A stretch of 64,000 bases of DNA from an uncultured Aquimarina sp. (GTDB lineage: Bacteria > Bacteroidota > Bacteroidia > Flavobacteriales > Flavobacteriaceae), in contig CANMDW010000021.1 in NCBI GenBank assembly GCA_947496705.1, positions 1 through 64,000 of the forward strand, in the 5' to 3' direction. Below the pieces are notes generated by a model. That model was not told where the DNA came from. It worked only from the letters and a program-made list of their open reading frames with translations, and did not search any database. The translations under genes and the position numbers were made by a program. This document shows, one piece after another, positions 16,174 to 26,375 of the stretch (position 1 is its first letter; each line of letters begins with the position of its first letter).

Positions 16174-19100
16174 CTATTTTTTAGGAATATAAGTTTTATT
16201 ATTCACTCTGAAAGCTTGATTTCTTCTGTTTGCAAGGACTTGTAACTGAGCAGTGTTACCAAGTTTAATCGCAGTACTTACTGCTGGATTAACATTGTGT
16301 ATGTTAACTGGTCCAGTAGGAAGACTGCTGTAGATTTCAGGTAAATCTTTAACTGAGTTTATACTTTGCCCATTACCAAATAAGGCCTGTCTTTGATATC
16401 CTGCTAATTCGTCATTTTTGTCTAACAGAAAGCTAAACCCTTTATTATTATTAAGATCACCTAAACTCGCCTCACCTATTTCAAATTGATGAGCGTGTTT
16501 TAATTCATGAGCAAACAAATCTAATCCTGTACCGCTTGATACCGTTATCTCCACATTTCCATTGCTAAAATTAAAACTAGTAGAGTTTGTAGTTGTGGAA
16601 CTTCCAAAACCAGTACTTTGTGTACCATTACTATCATTCACAACATCATATATCTGATCAGAGGCTTCAAGTGTTGCAATTTCTCCCCTTACATTCTCTA
16701 ACTGTGCATTATTACCTTCTAATCGGCTGATTTGCCGGTTGAGTCTCTTCGTTTGTCTATCAGATAAACCTCCTTCTGCTAAAGCAGATTGCTTATCTGC
16801 TATCTTATTATTGTTTCTTTGTTGCCTGCTATTGATATTGTCCATAAGTCTATTCACCCATTTCCAGGCTGATTCTGTAAATTGATTACCATCAATATCA
16901 AAATTAAGTATAGGATTATTTCCAGCATAATGGTACGGAGAATAAGACATGTATTTTTCTGAAAGATTATCAACATTCATCCATCTCCCTAAAGCAGGAT
17001 TAAAATTTCTCCAGCCAAAATCATACCAGTTTAAATCAAGTTCTTCTTGATGTTCCTTTCCGTTATACTTATATGGATGATTAGCTAACTGTACATTATT
17101 ATACCCTTTATGTTCAAGTCCAAAAGGATAGTAGTTGTTCTCCTCTATGATCTCATCCTGGGTAATTGTACCATTGTAGTTAGTATCAGAATATGATAGC
17201 CTAATATTTCCTAAATGATCTTTAAATTGGTACACATACTTATACCCATCAACCTCTTTTTCTACATACCCTTCAGGGTGAGTAAAGAATTCCAGAGTAC
17301 CATTTTTATACACAAAACTATCTGCATAGTCGGTTGTTACAGAACTTCCCCCAGCGGCTATTTTTCTTAATTTAGTCCCTGTGGCATCGTAAATATAGCT
17401 AATATTTCCGTTGTGTTCACTATTAGATATGGTAATATTGGTGGGTAGATTGAGATAGTTATAGGTAATGTCAGTAATGCCTTTGTTACGATCCAGGGTC
17501 ATATTGCCGTTGACATCATACTCAAAATCATTATTGGTATTGGTACCGTCTTTAAAACCATAGGTTTTATTTCCGGTATCGGCTACTTTTAAGAGTTTGT
17601 TACCACTATCGTAGGTATAGGATAACAGGTCCATATTGCCAAAAGAAGTAGCTGCAGTATTGAGATGCCCTTTTCGGTCTAATGACAGGATGTTCCCTAC
17701 TTTATCATAGGTAACATTACTCAGATTGTAATTACCATCGTTACTGGTCGCTTCGGTAATACGATTCAAGGCGTCATAATCATAGGCATACCACCGTTGT
17801 ACATGATCATTACCCGTTTTCCATTCGGTTTCTGCAATATTTCCGTTAAAGAGGGCAGTGGCACCATATTGCGGAGTATTGTAATTGATTTTAAATCCAA
17901 AGAGATCTCCATTGGCAGTAGCACCATTATTGATGGTTTTGAGCCAACCTCTTACGTTGTAGGTGTAGTCAACCTTTTGCACTCCGACGGCTGTACCCGG
18001 AGCAGCATTTGTATCTATTGTTCCTCCTACATTTTTGGTGATGAGTTGACCCAACTCACCATACTTGTTGGAGACAATGAGTTCCCAACCTTGATTGTCG
18101 ATGTTTTGAATTTGAGTTAACAAGCGCCCCGTGTGGTCGTAAGTAAATTTATCTATATAACGAATTCGAGGCTTGTAAAAATTGTAATGGCTTGTAGTGC
18201 TTTCTTCTACTTTACCAATAAAATCAAGTTTCATCTCGACGATGTTGGTAAACTCCAGATAATTGTTTCGTATTGCGGTTCCAATAACTCTGCCTTTGGC
18301 ATCATATCCCGATCCGGTGATGATCCATTTGTCGGTGCCTAACACTTTAATATGTGCAATAGTGGGCAATCCTTCAACGTTCATCTCCAATGGCACTCCG
18401 TAGATATCCGGGTTATCAACCAGGTTGAGTTGGTCTACATAATAGGACTGGTCATAATCGTCATAGTACTGTACCGTAAGTATCTCTGCAGCAGAAATAT
18501 CGGGCCACCCCTGGTTGTCGTAATACATCACAGTGCTGCTAAGCAGGTTTTCTGGAGACCGATCTACCCAAAGTTGTTGGTTATAGTCAATAGCTTCTGC
18601 CTGGAGGTCATTTCGATCACGATCATCAACAATCTTTCCGGTATAAGCCACCCTGCCAAAGGCATCATATTTAGTAAACAACCATTCATCATAAGGTTTC
18701 CCAGAGTTTTCTTTTCTCTGGTTGGCATCCTGGGTTAATACGGGTAGATCTAGTTTGTTATACACGATATACTCTAAATCTTTCCCTGGTATTTTCTTTT
18801 CGATCAGTCGGTTACGGTGATCATGTTTGTACTGATAACACAGTTCGGATAATTCAGCGGCATCTATACCATCGGTTGTGTTTACCTTGGGTGGGATCAC
18901 GTAGGTAAGGTTGTCGAAATCGTCATAGACGTAGTAGGTGTCAGCCCCCTCCGGCTCTCCGCCTGGGACGGAAGTGTCTATAAAAGTACGCTTTAAGATC
19001 ACGCGGCCGAGTTTGTCTTTATATTCCCGGGTGGTATACAGATCGCCATCACCGGGTTGCCAGTTTTCGTCTTTGGTGATGGTAACATACAATTCGTTTT

Positions 19101-19890
19101 CAGCATAATAACCATCCTGTTGTAAAACCGGTTTTTTGGTATCCCCTCCTTCAAACGCTACGTAAAAATACAGTACTTCGTTAGCGTTATTAAACTGCCA
19201 GTCGAATTTGATGGTATGATCAGTATCACTATAGAAATTGGCTTTCCAGGCGGCTCCCGGGGCGCCTTGTTCCTGTATTCGGTTTAAAGGCGAGGGCTCA
19301 TAGATACGTTCACTATAGGGGTTGACACCAGCGAGTGTTGTACCATTGAAATCATCAGCATATTTGTTTTGATAATAACTATGAATATCGGTAAGGATAT
19401 CTACAGTTTTATAACCACCTATCGTTCCTTGAGATTCATAAGGTAAATAATCTTTGGCTTGTCGCCCATAACCATCATATTCGATATGGGTCACAATATC
19501 TTTTTTATTGGGCGAGGTTTTGATATCAATCTGCTGTTTGGGCCTACCTAAACCATCGAAATAGCTAATACTTTCTATGGCTTCGTAATTATTGAGAAGC
19601 TGGCTGGAGGTGGTCATCCCCTTTTGGTATACCCGGGTGAAAACATAGTTTTCATTGACACTTAACTCAATTGGTATATACGCATCAGGGATTACAGTAG
19701 CCGAAAATGTACTTCCAGACTGAATCCATGTATTGGGTTTAAGGATGATGCTCTGGGTGGCCTTTAGGGTTTCGGAGCCGGTTACGGTATAGTTCCCCTC
19801 TTTAACAATAGTAGCCGGAGTCTGTGCTCGCGTTGCAAATCCTACAAGAAGTAATGCAACAGTGATATATTTAGTTATGGTCTGTATCAT
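16174..19890 (-). CDS. Secreted Rhs/YD-repeat protein with metallopeptidase-like tip
   Basis: This 1238-residue protein opens with a signal peptide (about 1-22) and a DUF6443-type N-terminal region (VYQKGMTTSSQLLNNYEAIE, ISYFDGLGRPKQQIDIK). Many YD repeats follow, and the core ends with YPFGLEHKGYNN, GRWMNVDNLSEKY and LNFDIDGNQF. The tip (about 1020-1238) carries HELKHAHQ at 1128-1135 (H1128, E1129, H1132) and a downstream DELAGY with E1161 as possible third zinc ligand, a zincin pattern. Rhs shells are known to enclose a tip toxin and release it by self-cleavage. It lies 5 bp after the partner Rhs gene and before the probable immunity gene. Confidence 0.85.
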   Translation of the reverse strand: MIQTITKYITVALLLVGFATRAQTPATIVKEGNYTVTGSETLKATQSIILKPNTWIQSGSTFSATVIPDAYIPIELSVNENYVFTRVYQKGMTTSSQLLNNYEAIESISYFDGLGRPKQQIDIKTSPNKKDIVTHIEYDGYGRQAKDYLPYESQGTIGGYKTVDILTDIHSYYQNKYADDFNGTTLAGVNPYSERIYEPSPLNRIQEQGAPGAAWKANFYSDTDHTIKFDWQFNNANEVLYFYVAFEGGDTKKPVLQQDGYYAENELYVTITKDENWQPGDGDLYTTREYKDKLGRVILKRTFIDTSVPGGEPEGADTYYVYDDFDNLTYVIPPKVNTTDGIDAAELSELCYQYKHDHRNRLIEKKIPGKDLEYIVYNKLDLPVLTQDANQRKENSGKPYDEWLFTKYDAFGRVAYTGKIVDDRDRNDLQAEAIDYNQQLWVDRSPENLLSSTVMYYDNQGWPDISAAEILTVQYYDDYDQSYYVDQLNLVDNPDIYGVPLEMNVEGLPTIAHIKVLGTDKWIITGSGYDAKGRVIGTAIRNNYLEFTNIVEMKLDFIGKVEESTTSHYNFYKPRIRYIDKFTYDHTGRLLTQIQNIDNQGWELIVSNKYGELGQLITKNVGGTIDTNAAPGTAVGVQKVDYTYNVRGWLKTINNGATANGDLFGFKINYNTPQYGATALFNGNIAETEWKTGNDHVQRWYAYDYDALNRITEATSNDGNYNLSNVTYDKVGNILSLDRKGHLNTAATSFGNMDLLSYTYDSGNKLLKVADTGNKTYGFKDGTNTNNDFEYDVNGNMTLDRNKGITDITYNYLNLPTNITISNSEHNGNISYIYDATGTKLRKIAAGGSSVTTDYADSFVYKNGTLEFFTHPEGYVEKEVDGYKYVYQFKDHLGNIRLSYSDTNYNGTITQDEIIEENNYYPFGLEHKGYNNVQLANHPYKYNGKEHQEELDLNWYDFGWRNFNPALGRWMNVDNLSEKYMSYSPYHYAGNNPILNFDIDGNQFTESAWKWVNRLMDNINSRQQRNNNKIADKQSALAEGGLSDRQTKRLNRQISRLEGNNAQLENVRGEIATLEASDQIYDVVNDSNGTQSTGFGSSTTTNSTSFNFSNGNVEITVSSGTGLDLFAHELKHAHQFEIGEASLGDLNNNKGFSFLLDKNDELAGYQRQALFGNGQSINSVKDLPEIYSSLPTGPVNIHNVNPAVSTAIKLGNTAQLQVLANRRNQAFRVNNKTYIPKK
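17120..17130. other. Unoccupied att-like site in the full-length Rhs gene
   Basis: CCAAAAGGATA followed by G matches 11 of 12 bases of the putative att core and sits at the same Tyr-Pro-Phe-Gly codons. It shows what an empty target would look like. No element is inserted here. Confidence 0.45.
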
Positions 19891-19895
19891 CTTGA

Positions 19896-22800
19896 TTAGT
19901 TTTTGTAGTTGTATTTGTGCTCTGAAACCAGTTGGCCGTTTTCATCTTTTACAAATTGCAACCGATTAAAGTCATCATATTCATAATAGGTAGTATATCC
20001 TTTGGGATCTGTAATGCCAGAGACCCCTACTAAGGAATTATAGGTATAGGTAGTGATCATGGCCTGTTGCATACTGGCATGAGTGCGTAAAGTGTTCTCC
20101 TGAGAAGTCGTCAATCCTGCTGATCCCGTATGGAAATTAGCCCCAAATCCCGATAAGGCTTCCAACTGAGCTCGTGTGGCATTTTCAACCTTGGCGACCA
20201 CATATTGTTGGTTGTATCCGTAGATATAACTGATGGGAGTGCCATCTTCCAATGAGGCTTCCAGTAGGTTTCCGAGATTGTCATACTGATTAAAGGATAC
20301 GCGATCTTGTAAGGTTGCTGTACCTTTTGCTCCCTGAATAATATCGGGTCGCACTCGGTTATTGCCCCAATCTTTAAAAAGTGTTCGCTCGGTGCTTAGT
20401 TTCGTATTCTCCTTCCAGGTTTCAGTTTGGACAGGTATGCTGCGCTGATGTAGTTCATTTTTATTAAGTTTTTCTATAGCCAACCGCTGTGTGTTGGTCA
20501 GGTTTCCGCCTGGCAAACTACCATTGTTGATAACATCATTCGAATAAAAGTATTTTTTTTTCAGCTTTTGATTTCGGCTATTGGTGGTTTCACTTGAAGT
20601 TAATTGATGATGTTTGGTACTATCATATAAAAATGAGGACGTAGTAGTTAATGCTTTTTGGGTACCTGTGGAATATTCATAGGCAGTATTTTCTTCGGTA
20701 ATCCGAACATCCCAGCCAGCCAGGTGGTAATATCCTCCATAACCTCCTGCAAAATCATAATCGTAATCGGTCATATGAATCGCAGGCACTTTCTGATAGT
20801 CTTTAATTTCATATTGATAACTAGTTTTCTGAAGGATTTTGTTATTTCCGCTATATACTTCTTTTTGTATAAGCTTTCCTCTTCTCCAATCATAATTGGG
20901 ATTGGGAGGGAACGGATAATAGCTATTGGATCGGGCATTTAAGGTTGTTGGATTCTGAAGGCCTCTAAACCTGGTGATACCATTCTCATAGATATATTCG
21001 CCTGTATTAGGGTCATAATCTTCATTTACTGTTCCAAAAACAGCAGGAAGACTATAATAGTATTTCGTATATCCACCTGACTCTTCAGAAAATTCCAGGA
21101 TATCACCCAGCCCATCAAAACTACTTGGGAAGTCTCCACCATTATTACTAAAAAAACCTACATTTTTGTATATAGTAGTCTCTTTCACCTCACCATATCC
21201 CACAAAAGAACCATGAGTGGTAGTCAATTCATTTTGACTTGAGGAAAAATATCTTCTTATGAAATTTGCTGAAATTGAAGCTATTTGATAAAAATGATCT
21301 GCAAATTGCGGCACATTAATTATTCGGCTTTTATCTTTTTTATAGGTATAATATTTTACAATCCCGGTAGGGTCATTACCGCCACTGGAGGCTACAGTAT
21401 ACTGTATTCTTAATCCTCCGGCTGGAAGGCTTTTTCCATATTGATAATAAGAATTAAGTTCATAATCAAAAATATGTTCCCCACTGGTGGGATAGATTAT
21501 TTTTATCAAGCTTTCTGCCTTAGCAAAGTCATTAGGCCTGCGATCTGAAGCCACCACCCTGGAACCTCGTACCACAAAATCTGGCGCAAATTCTTCAACG
21601 GGGCCGCCCAAACCAGGGTAAATATAAAATTTGGACAACCGATTTGGAGATACCTGGGCATTGGGATAGAACCACAATTTGGTAAAGCCAAACTTATCGG
21701 CTTCGCAGTTATTGAAATACCCCCAATAATCAGTTCGATTAGAAATTTTGTTAGGTAATTTTCGATTGTCATAAGTAAACTGATACTTTTTGGGTGTTAC
21801 TCCTGTAATACCTTCGTTTTCAATAAGTTCATTAAGCCGTAATCGTCTATACAAGGTTTTATCCACATCACTTAAGGATTCATTGTAGTCCAGAGCCTGG
21901 GAATAGGAAGTCTTAAAGGACCACTGTTTGATTCGTCTATTCTGGTGATCATATATATTGATAGCATTCAGTTTTCGAGCCGTATTTGAAAAGGCAACAT
22001 CGGTGGTTGAGGGTCTACTTGGTAACAGGTCTTGTCTGATTTCTCCAGCCACAAAATCAATTTTCCCCCCAGACCAGGAAATCTGGGTGAGTCGTTTACC
22101 AAAGGTTTGATTGACAGAATTATTAACACTCGAACGCCTGATAAAATCTTCGCCTCTATAGTCAAACCTTGTGGATATAGGAACACTATAATCATGGTTA
22201 TCAACATTTGCATAATGTGAAAAGGAAAGTTGGATTAGACGGTCGGGGGATTTAGTAACCGTATTGTCGTCGGCATACGAAAAATGGATCTCTTCTTTAT
22301 TGGACAGATTGATGATTTTACTTAGTTTCCAACTCGAATTATGAGCTTTCCCCATATAGGTTTCAAAATCTAAATAATCCTGATCATCAAAACCTGTATC
22401 ATAGTTTTTCATACCATATGACACATCATGAGTTAAGGGCTCGTAATTAAAAGTTTCAAAATTCCCTTCGGCAACTTCACGGTCTACATTACCAGAGGTG
22501 TACATTCGGGTGAATTCGGCATCTTCAAAAACATATTTAATACCTTCGGGAGTGATGATGTCAAATCCTATGATTTTTTTATTAATTCCATGTTTAGGGA
22601 TAATGGTAAGGTCAGAGATGGCAAGATTAATAATCTTTCCTTCTCTTTCAAATAAGAATTTACCGGTGTACCCGCCAAAATTGTAATAAAAAATATCGGG
22701 AGAGCTGTCGAGCTGACCTCTAGCGAAATTTCTATGAAATGCTGGAATCAAACCTCTGTTTCCGATAATCTCGGTATTTAATACATCGTCCTGTGGGATT

Positions 22801-23312
22801 TCGTTGATAACATTTTGTATCCTATCGGGATCAAACAAATGTCCGGCGTCATCAAAAAAGACAGTTGTTGGAGTTCGTGGATTATATTCTTGACAAGATC
22901 CATCCCCATAATCCCAACACCATCCTACTCCTGTCAATCTAAAATCCATAACCTTATAGAGGTCATCGGGCAGCCCAATCACTTTTCTGGAAATAGAACC
23001 TCCGGCATTTAGAGCCCATCCTAGGCCTACCCAGGAAGCCTCTTCATTGACTTTTATGCCAGAGGGATGATATGAAAGTGAAATAGGGACGTTCATTCCT
23101 GCATAAGAAACTTCATATAGCGGAATGTTAACATCTACAGTTCCTGTATAAGGAGATACCGGTACATCGACATATTTTTGAAACTCAGCTGTATTTGGAG
23201 CAACAGTATTTTGGTACACCATATTTCTGAAGTGCGTATTATAACGCTCTTCCTGCGTGAATCCAAAGAACCCAAAACACAGGATTCCTAGTAATATTAT
23301 TATATTTTTCAT
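19896..23312 (-). CDS. Secreted Rhs-family partner protein
   Basis: The 1138-residue protein has a signal peptide (about 1-19). Its N-terminal region is typical of large Bacteroidota Rhs partners: PVSPYTGTVDVNIPLYEV, then PISLSYHPSGIKV and VGLGWALNAGGSISR. The C-terminal end returns to Rhs repeats (ITDPKGYTTYYEYDDFNRLQ). It stops without a variable tip, 5 bp before the start of the tip-bearing Rhs gene. I infer that the two form one split Rhs shell, this protein giving the first part. The exact role of the N-terminal region is not known to me. Confidence 0.8.
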   Translation of the reverse strand: MKNIIILLGILCFGFFGFTQEERYNTHFRNMVYQNTVAPNTAEFQKYVDVPVSPYTGTVDVNIPLYEVSYAGMNVPISLSYHPSGIKVNEEASWVGLGWALNAGGSISRKVIGLPDDLYKVMDFRLTGVGWCWDYGDGSCQEYNPRTPTTVFFDDAGHLFDPDRIQNVINEIPQDDVLNTEIIGNRGLIPAFHRNFARGQLDSSPDIFYYNFGGYTGKFLFEREGKIINLAISDLTIIPKHGINKKIIGFDIITPEGIKYVFEDAEFTRMYTSGNVDREVAEGNFETFNYEPLTHDVSYGMKNYDTGFDDQDYLDFETYMGKAHNSSWKLSKIINLSNKEEIHFSYADDNTVTKSPDRLIQLSFSHYANVDNHDYSVPISTRFDYRGEDFIRRSSVNNSVNQTFGKRLTQISWSGGKIDFVAGEIRQDLLPSRPSTTDVAFSNTARKLNAINIYDHQNRRIKQWSFKTSYSQALDYNESLSDVDKTLYRRLRLNELIENEGITGVTPKKYQFTYDNRKLPNKISNRTDYWGYFNNCEADKFGFTKLWFYPNAQVSPNRLSKFYIYPGLGGPVEEFAPDFVVRGSRVVASDRRPNDFAKAESLIKIIYPTSGEHIFDYELNSYYQYGKSLPAGGLRIQYTVASSGGNDPTGIVKYYTYKKDKSRIINVPQFADHFYQIASISANFIRRYFSSSQNELTTTHGSFVGYGEVKETTIYKNVGFFSNNGGDFPSSFDGLGDILEFSEESGGYTKYYYSLPAVFGTVNEDYDPNTGEYIYENGITRFRGLQNPTTLNARSNSYYPFPPNPNYDWRRGKLIQKEVYSGNNKILQKTSYQYEIKDYQKVPAIHMTDYDYDFAGGYGGYYHLAGWDVRITEENTAYEYSTGTQKALTTTSSFLYDSTKHHQLTSSETTNSRNQKLKKKYFYSNDVINNGSLPGGNLTNTQRLAIEKLNKNELHQRSIPVQTETWKENTKLSTERTLFKDWGNNRVRPDIIQGAKGTATLQDRVSFNQYDNLGNLLEASLEDGTPISYIYGYNQQYVVAKVENATRAQLEALSGFGANFHTGSAGLTTSQENTLRTHASMQQAMITTYTYNSLVGVSGITDPKGYTTYYEYDDFNRLQFVKDENGQLVSEHKYNYKN

Positions 23313-23432
23313 AGAGTGTATGATTTGTGATTTGTATATCGGTTAATTTTATATGTTAGAAATCTACTTTAATATCATTGATTAACAATAGACCCGGAAA
23401 AATAGTCCTGGTTTATAATATTGTTCATAGCC

Positions 23433-24506
23433 TTAGTCTTTTATCAGATTGGTGATGATACGTTCTAGGTATTGCACCCTGGTTTCTATATCAAGGTTTT
23501 TGGTTTCCAATTCTTGATTGATTGTTTCTTGTTGCTGAAGCGCTATTTCTAATTTCCGATTTCTAATTTCCTGATTTCCGATTTTCTCCTCCTGCGCAAT
23601 CGTATACAGCATCAACTCCTCGATCTTTTCCAACAGCTTCATATTCATCACACCCAGTTCGACCCCATGGGTTTCCAGTTCTTTGGCTGAGGGAATGTTG
23701 GGCAAATGTCCTTTTTCGGCAATGTGTTGCTGTACTTCGTTGAGGGTAAGCAGCTCGTAGTCTTTGGTAAACACATAATCGGGTGCGGGAACAGAGAGGT
23801 CGATCTTTACCTCTTCGGCATGGATCTTGCCTTTTACGGTGAGTTTGGAGTCGGGGGCCGTGGTGCCGATGCCGACGTTGCCGCCACCTTGCACAAGGTA
23901 AACATTAGCGGTGCTATTATATCCGATTGCAACATTGTCATCAGAATATCTATTTAAGTGAAGCCAATGAGTTTGACCACTTGTTTCGATACCGTGATAT
24001 CCATCTATTTTTATAGAGCGACCATTTGTTTGCTCAATTAATGCGTCACCTAATACGTGCAACTTTTCTTCTGGAGCAGTCGTTCCAATACCTACATTAC
24101 CTGTTTGGCCATCGATTGTCATTCTATTAATCCCACAGCAAGTGCCTGTACCTCCTATCTGAAAATTCATTTTTGCAGGATAGTACCCTGAAGAAAATGT
24201 GTCGGTAGCAGATACGGAAATCCGAGCCACATGAACCGAAGTCTGCCCATCATAACCTGCATAAATCATTGTTCCTAAAAAACTCCCCGATGGCGTAGGT
24301 AATTTGCTTGTTTCTGTTCCTCCCAAATTTTGCATAAAAATATGAGGATGACCCTGGGGATATAAACCCTGATATGCACTTATGCTTAAACTTGGGTAGC
24401 TATTATTCACTTGATTAACCCTAATTTCGTCATCAAATTCACTTTGAGCTACTCCTACTTTAATTACTAAACATATTAAAATTGTTATGATCTGTTTTGT
24501 TTTCAT
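23433..24506 (-). CDS. Secreted tail-fibre-like protein with coiled-coil C-terminus
   Basis: This 357-residue protein has a signal peptide (about 1-20, ending VAQS). It has repeated beta-structured modules of the NVGIGTTAPEEKLHV type. Next comes a conserved segment (VKGKIHAEEVKIDL, then HLPNIPSAKELETHGVELG, then MNMKLLEKIEELMLYTI). A coiled coil fills about 285-357. Proteins of this kind resemble phage tail fibres and are common as secreted proteins in flavobacteria. It precedes the Rhs pair on the same strand with a 120-bp gap, so co-expression is possible but not certain. Confidence 0.75.
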   Translation of the reverse strand: MKTKQIITILICLVIKVGVAQSEFDDEIRVNQVNNSYPSLSISAYQGLYPQGHPHIFMQNLGGTETSKLPTPSGSFLGTMIYAGYDGQTSVHVARISVSATDTFSSGYYPAKMNFQIGGTGTCCGINRMTIDGQTGNVGIGTTAPEEKLHVLGDALIEQTNGRSIKIDGYHGIETSGQTHWLHLNRYSDDNVAIGYNSTANVYLVQGGGNVGIGTTAPDSKLTVKGKIHAEEVKIDLSVPAPDYVFTKDYELLTLNEVQQHIAEKGHLPNIPSAKELETHGVELGVMNMKLLEKIEELMLYTIAQEEKIGNQEIRNRKLEIALQQQETINQELETKNLDIETRVQYLERIITNLIKD

Positions 24507-24579
24507 GTTAGTGTTGTATTTGTTTTGATAATCGTTTAACTGTTTCTGTTTTAAGTCGGGTGACCGATGTCCGGAGTTT

Positions 24580-25719
24580 TCATTGTTTTATCAATGCTTC
24601 CAGCTTATTTAAACGCGCTTCCAATTCCTGGTTTTTAATTTCTAATTTCCGATTTCTACTTTCCTGATTTTGTATTTCTAAAGACCGATGTCGGATGACC
24701 GATGACCGAAGTTCTTTATTAGTTTCTTTTATTTTTTTTATCTCTTCCTCCTGCGCAATCGTATACAACGTCAACTCCTCGATCTTTTCCAACAGCTTCA
24801 TATTCATCACACCCAGTTCGACCCCATGGGTTTCCAGTTCTTTGGCTGAGGGAATGTTGGGCAAATGTCCTTTTTCGGCAATGTGTTGTTGTACTTCGTT
24901 GAGGGTAAGCAGCTCATACTCTTTGGTAAACACATAATCGGGTGCAGGAACGCTCAGGTCAATCTTTACCTCCTCGGCATGGATCTTCCCTTTTACTGTG
25001 AGTTTGGAATCGGGATTAGAAGTTCCTATACCTACATTTTCTGAACCTGTGTTAATGGTGAATGTACTCCATTTATCTCCTCCATTGTTTGTATTTCTAC
25101 AACCGATTCCGAAAATATTCTCTCCAAAAAGTTCTGAAAATCCTATATTTACTCCAATGATGTCTCCATCTTGTCTAAGTTGAATCATAGGGTTATCTGA
25201 CTCATTATTGTTATCTTCATCTGCCTCTATTCTTAAAATAGCATCTCCAGATGTCGCTGAACTTACTTCTAGTTTGGCTTGAGGGCTCGTGGTACCGATG
25301 CCAAGATTACCGCTACTGGTTAGTCGCATTATCTCATTCAGCTTATGTTGCCCATTAGAATCAGCATCATTATGAATTCGATACAACCATCGAAATCCGT
25401 AGTTAGAGCCTTCAAATACTCCCTTTGAGGTATACCTGTTGGTTCCGAAGTAAAAATCTTTGATGTCGTCATTATTTCGATATGCATTAAATCCAATATA
25501 ACCAGACCATTTATTGGAATTTCCTCCCCAATTATTTTCATTCGTCCAGTTAACAGTAATTATCCCATTTCTTCCAAATTTGGCTTGTCCTTCTACATGT
25601 AATTTGGCTTGCGGACTTGTCGTTCCAATCCCTACATTGCCCTCGGCAGGAAAGGTATTGGTTTGTGCATGTATCAATGCCGAAATAAACACGATGATAC
25701 TGAATAGGTAATTTTTCAT
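24580..25719 (-). CDS. Secreted tail-fibre-like protein, paralogue
   Basis: I place the start at the ATG at 25719, which gives a clean signal peptide (MKNYLFSIIVFISALIHAQT); an upstream ATG at 25767 would add 16 residues before it. The 379-residue protein has three VGIGTxxPxxKL modules and the same conserved segment and coiled coil as its neighbour at 23433-24506. Across that segment the DNA of the two genes is nearly identical while the N-terminal halves differ, which suggests gene conversion or module exchange. The coiled coil also contains coding copies of a short repeat found in the upstream intergenic DNA. Confidence 0.75.
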   Translation of the reverse strand: MKNYLFSIIVFISALIHAQTNTFPAEGNVGIGTTSPQAKLHVEGQAKFGRNGIITVNWTNENNWGGNSNKWSGYIGFNAYRNNDDIKDFYFGTNRYTSKGVFEGSNYGFRWLYRIHNDADSNGQHKLNEIMRLTSSGNLGIGTTSPQAKLEVSSATSGDAILRIEADEDNNNESDNPMIQLRQDGDIIGVNIGFSELFGENIFGIGCRNTNNGGDKWSTFTINTGSENVGIGTSNPDSKLTVKGKIHAEEVKIDLSVPAPDYVFTKEYELLTLNEVQQHIAEKGHLPNIPSAKELETHGVELGVMNMKLLEKIEELTLYTIAQEEEIKKIKETNKELRSSVIRHRSLEIQNQESRNRKLEIKNQELEARLNKLEALIKQ

Positions 25720-25930
25720 TGGTTTACTATTTAAAGGTTTTATTATTGATGATATATTATTGTACATATTTGTTGCATTAGAAGTTTTTTATTCCTGTCT
25801 ATTGCAGAAGGCACTGAAAAAATACAGGCCAACCATTCAAAACAAGTTTTTATACCACAATATTAAAACACATTAGTTTCATTTTTTGAAACTCTGAGCG
25901 TGTTTTTGTTAAAGTTTAGTTAAATGATGA

Positions 25931-26044
25931 AGTCGGATGACCGCAGTCTGAAGTTGGAAGTCCGATGTCGGGTGTCGGGTATTGGAAGTCCGATGTCGGG
26001 TGTCCGAGGACGGAAGTTGAGTGTCTGAAGTCCGAAGTCTGATG
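25931..26044. repeat. Short degenerate repeats (AGTCCGATGTCGG type)
   Basis: This stretch is built from variants of a 7- to 8-base word such as AGTCCGA and ATGTCGG. Related words lie at about 24550-24576 between genes and at about 24681-24713 inside the coding region of the tail-fibre-like paralogue. The array has no open frame worth calling. Confidence 0.7.
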
Positions 26045-26130
26045 CTATGCGAAGCCTATGCTACAACCTGCCTGCTGTGGCAGGGTAGATTTGCAAGCTG
26101 TCTGACCGATGAGGCAGGCTTCGTAGCATC
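26041..26130. repeat. Inverted repeat with GC-rich centre
   Basis: The arms 26041-26057 and 26116-26130 pair (GATGCTATGCGAAGCCT against AGGCTTCGTAGCATC, with a 2-base bulge). The centre holds CCTGCCTG...GGCAGG words. The layout matches other palindromic elements at 29504, 41836 and 47076. Confidence 0.65.
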
Positions 26131-26375
26131 AACAATTAGCAATTCGGGTGAGGATAAAACAAAAGCCATGATGTGTAAAAATAGTGTGGTTTTTTGTATA
26201 AGGTAAGACTGAGAAGTCGCAGACATTCGCAAAGCGGGATTGGGATTTACATCTGTCTATAGCATTCACTTTTCAAAAAAAATCCTTATTTTATATGGGG
26301 CAATAGCGTATATGCTACGTTATTCTTGTCGCTAAGGAAGTAGGCCGATAGCTATATAGAGGAAGTTAGTGTATG

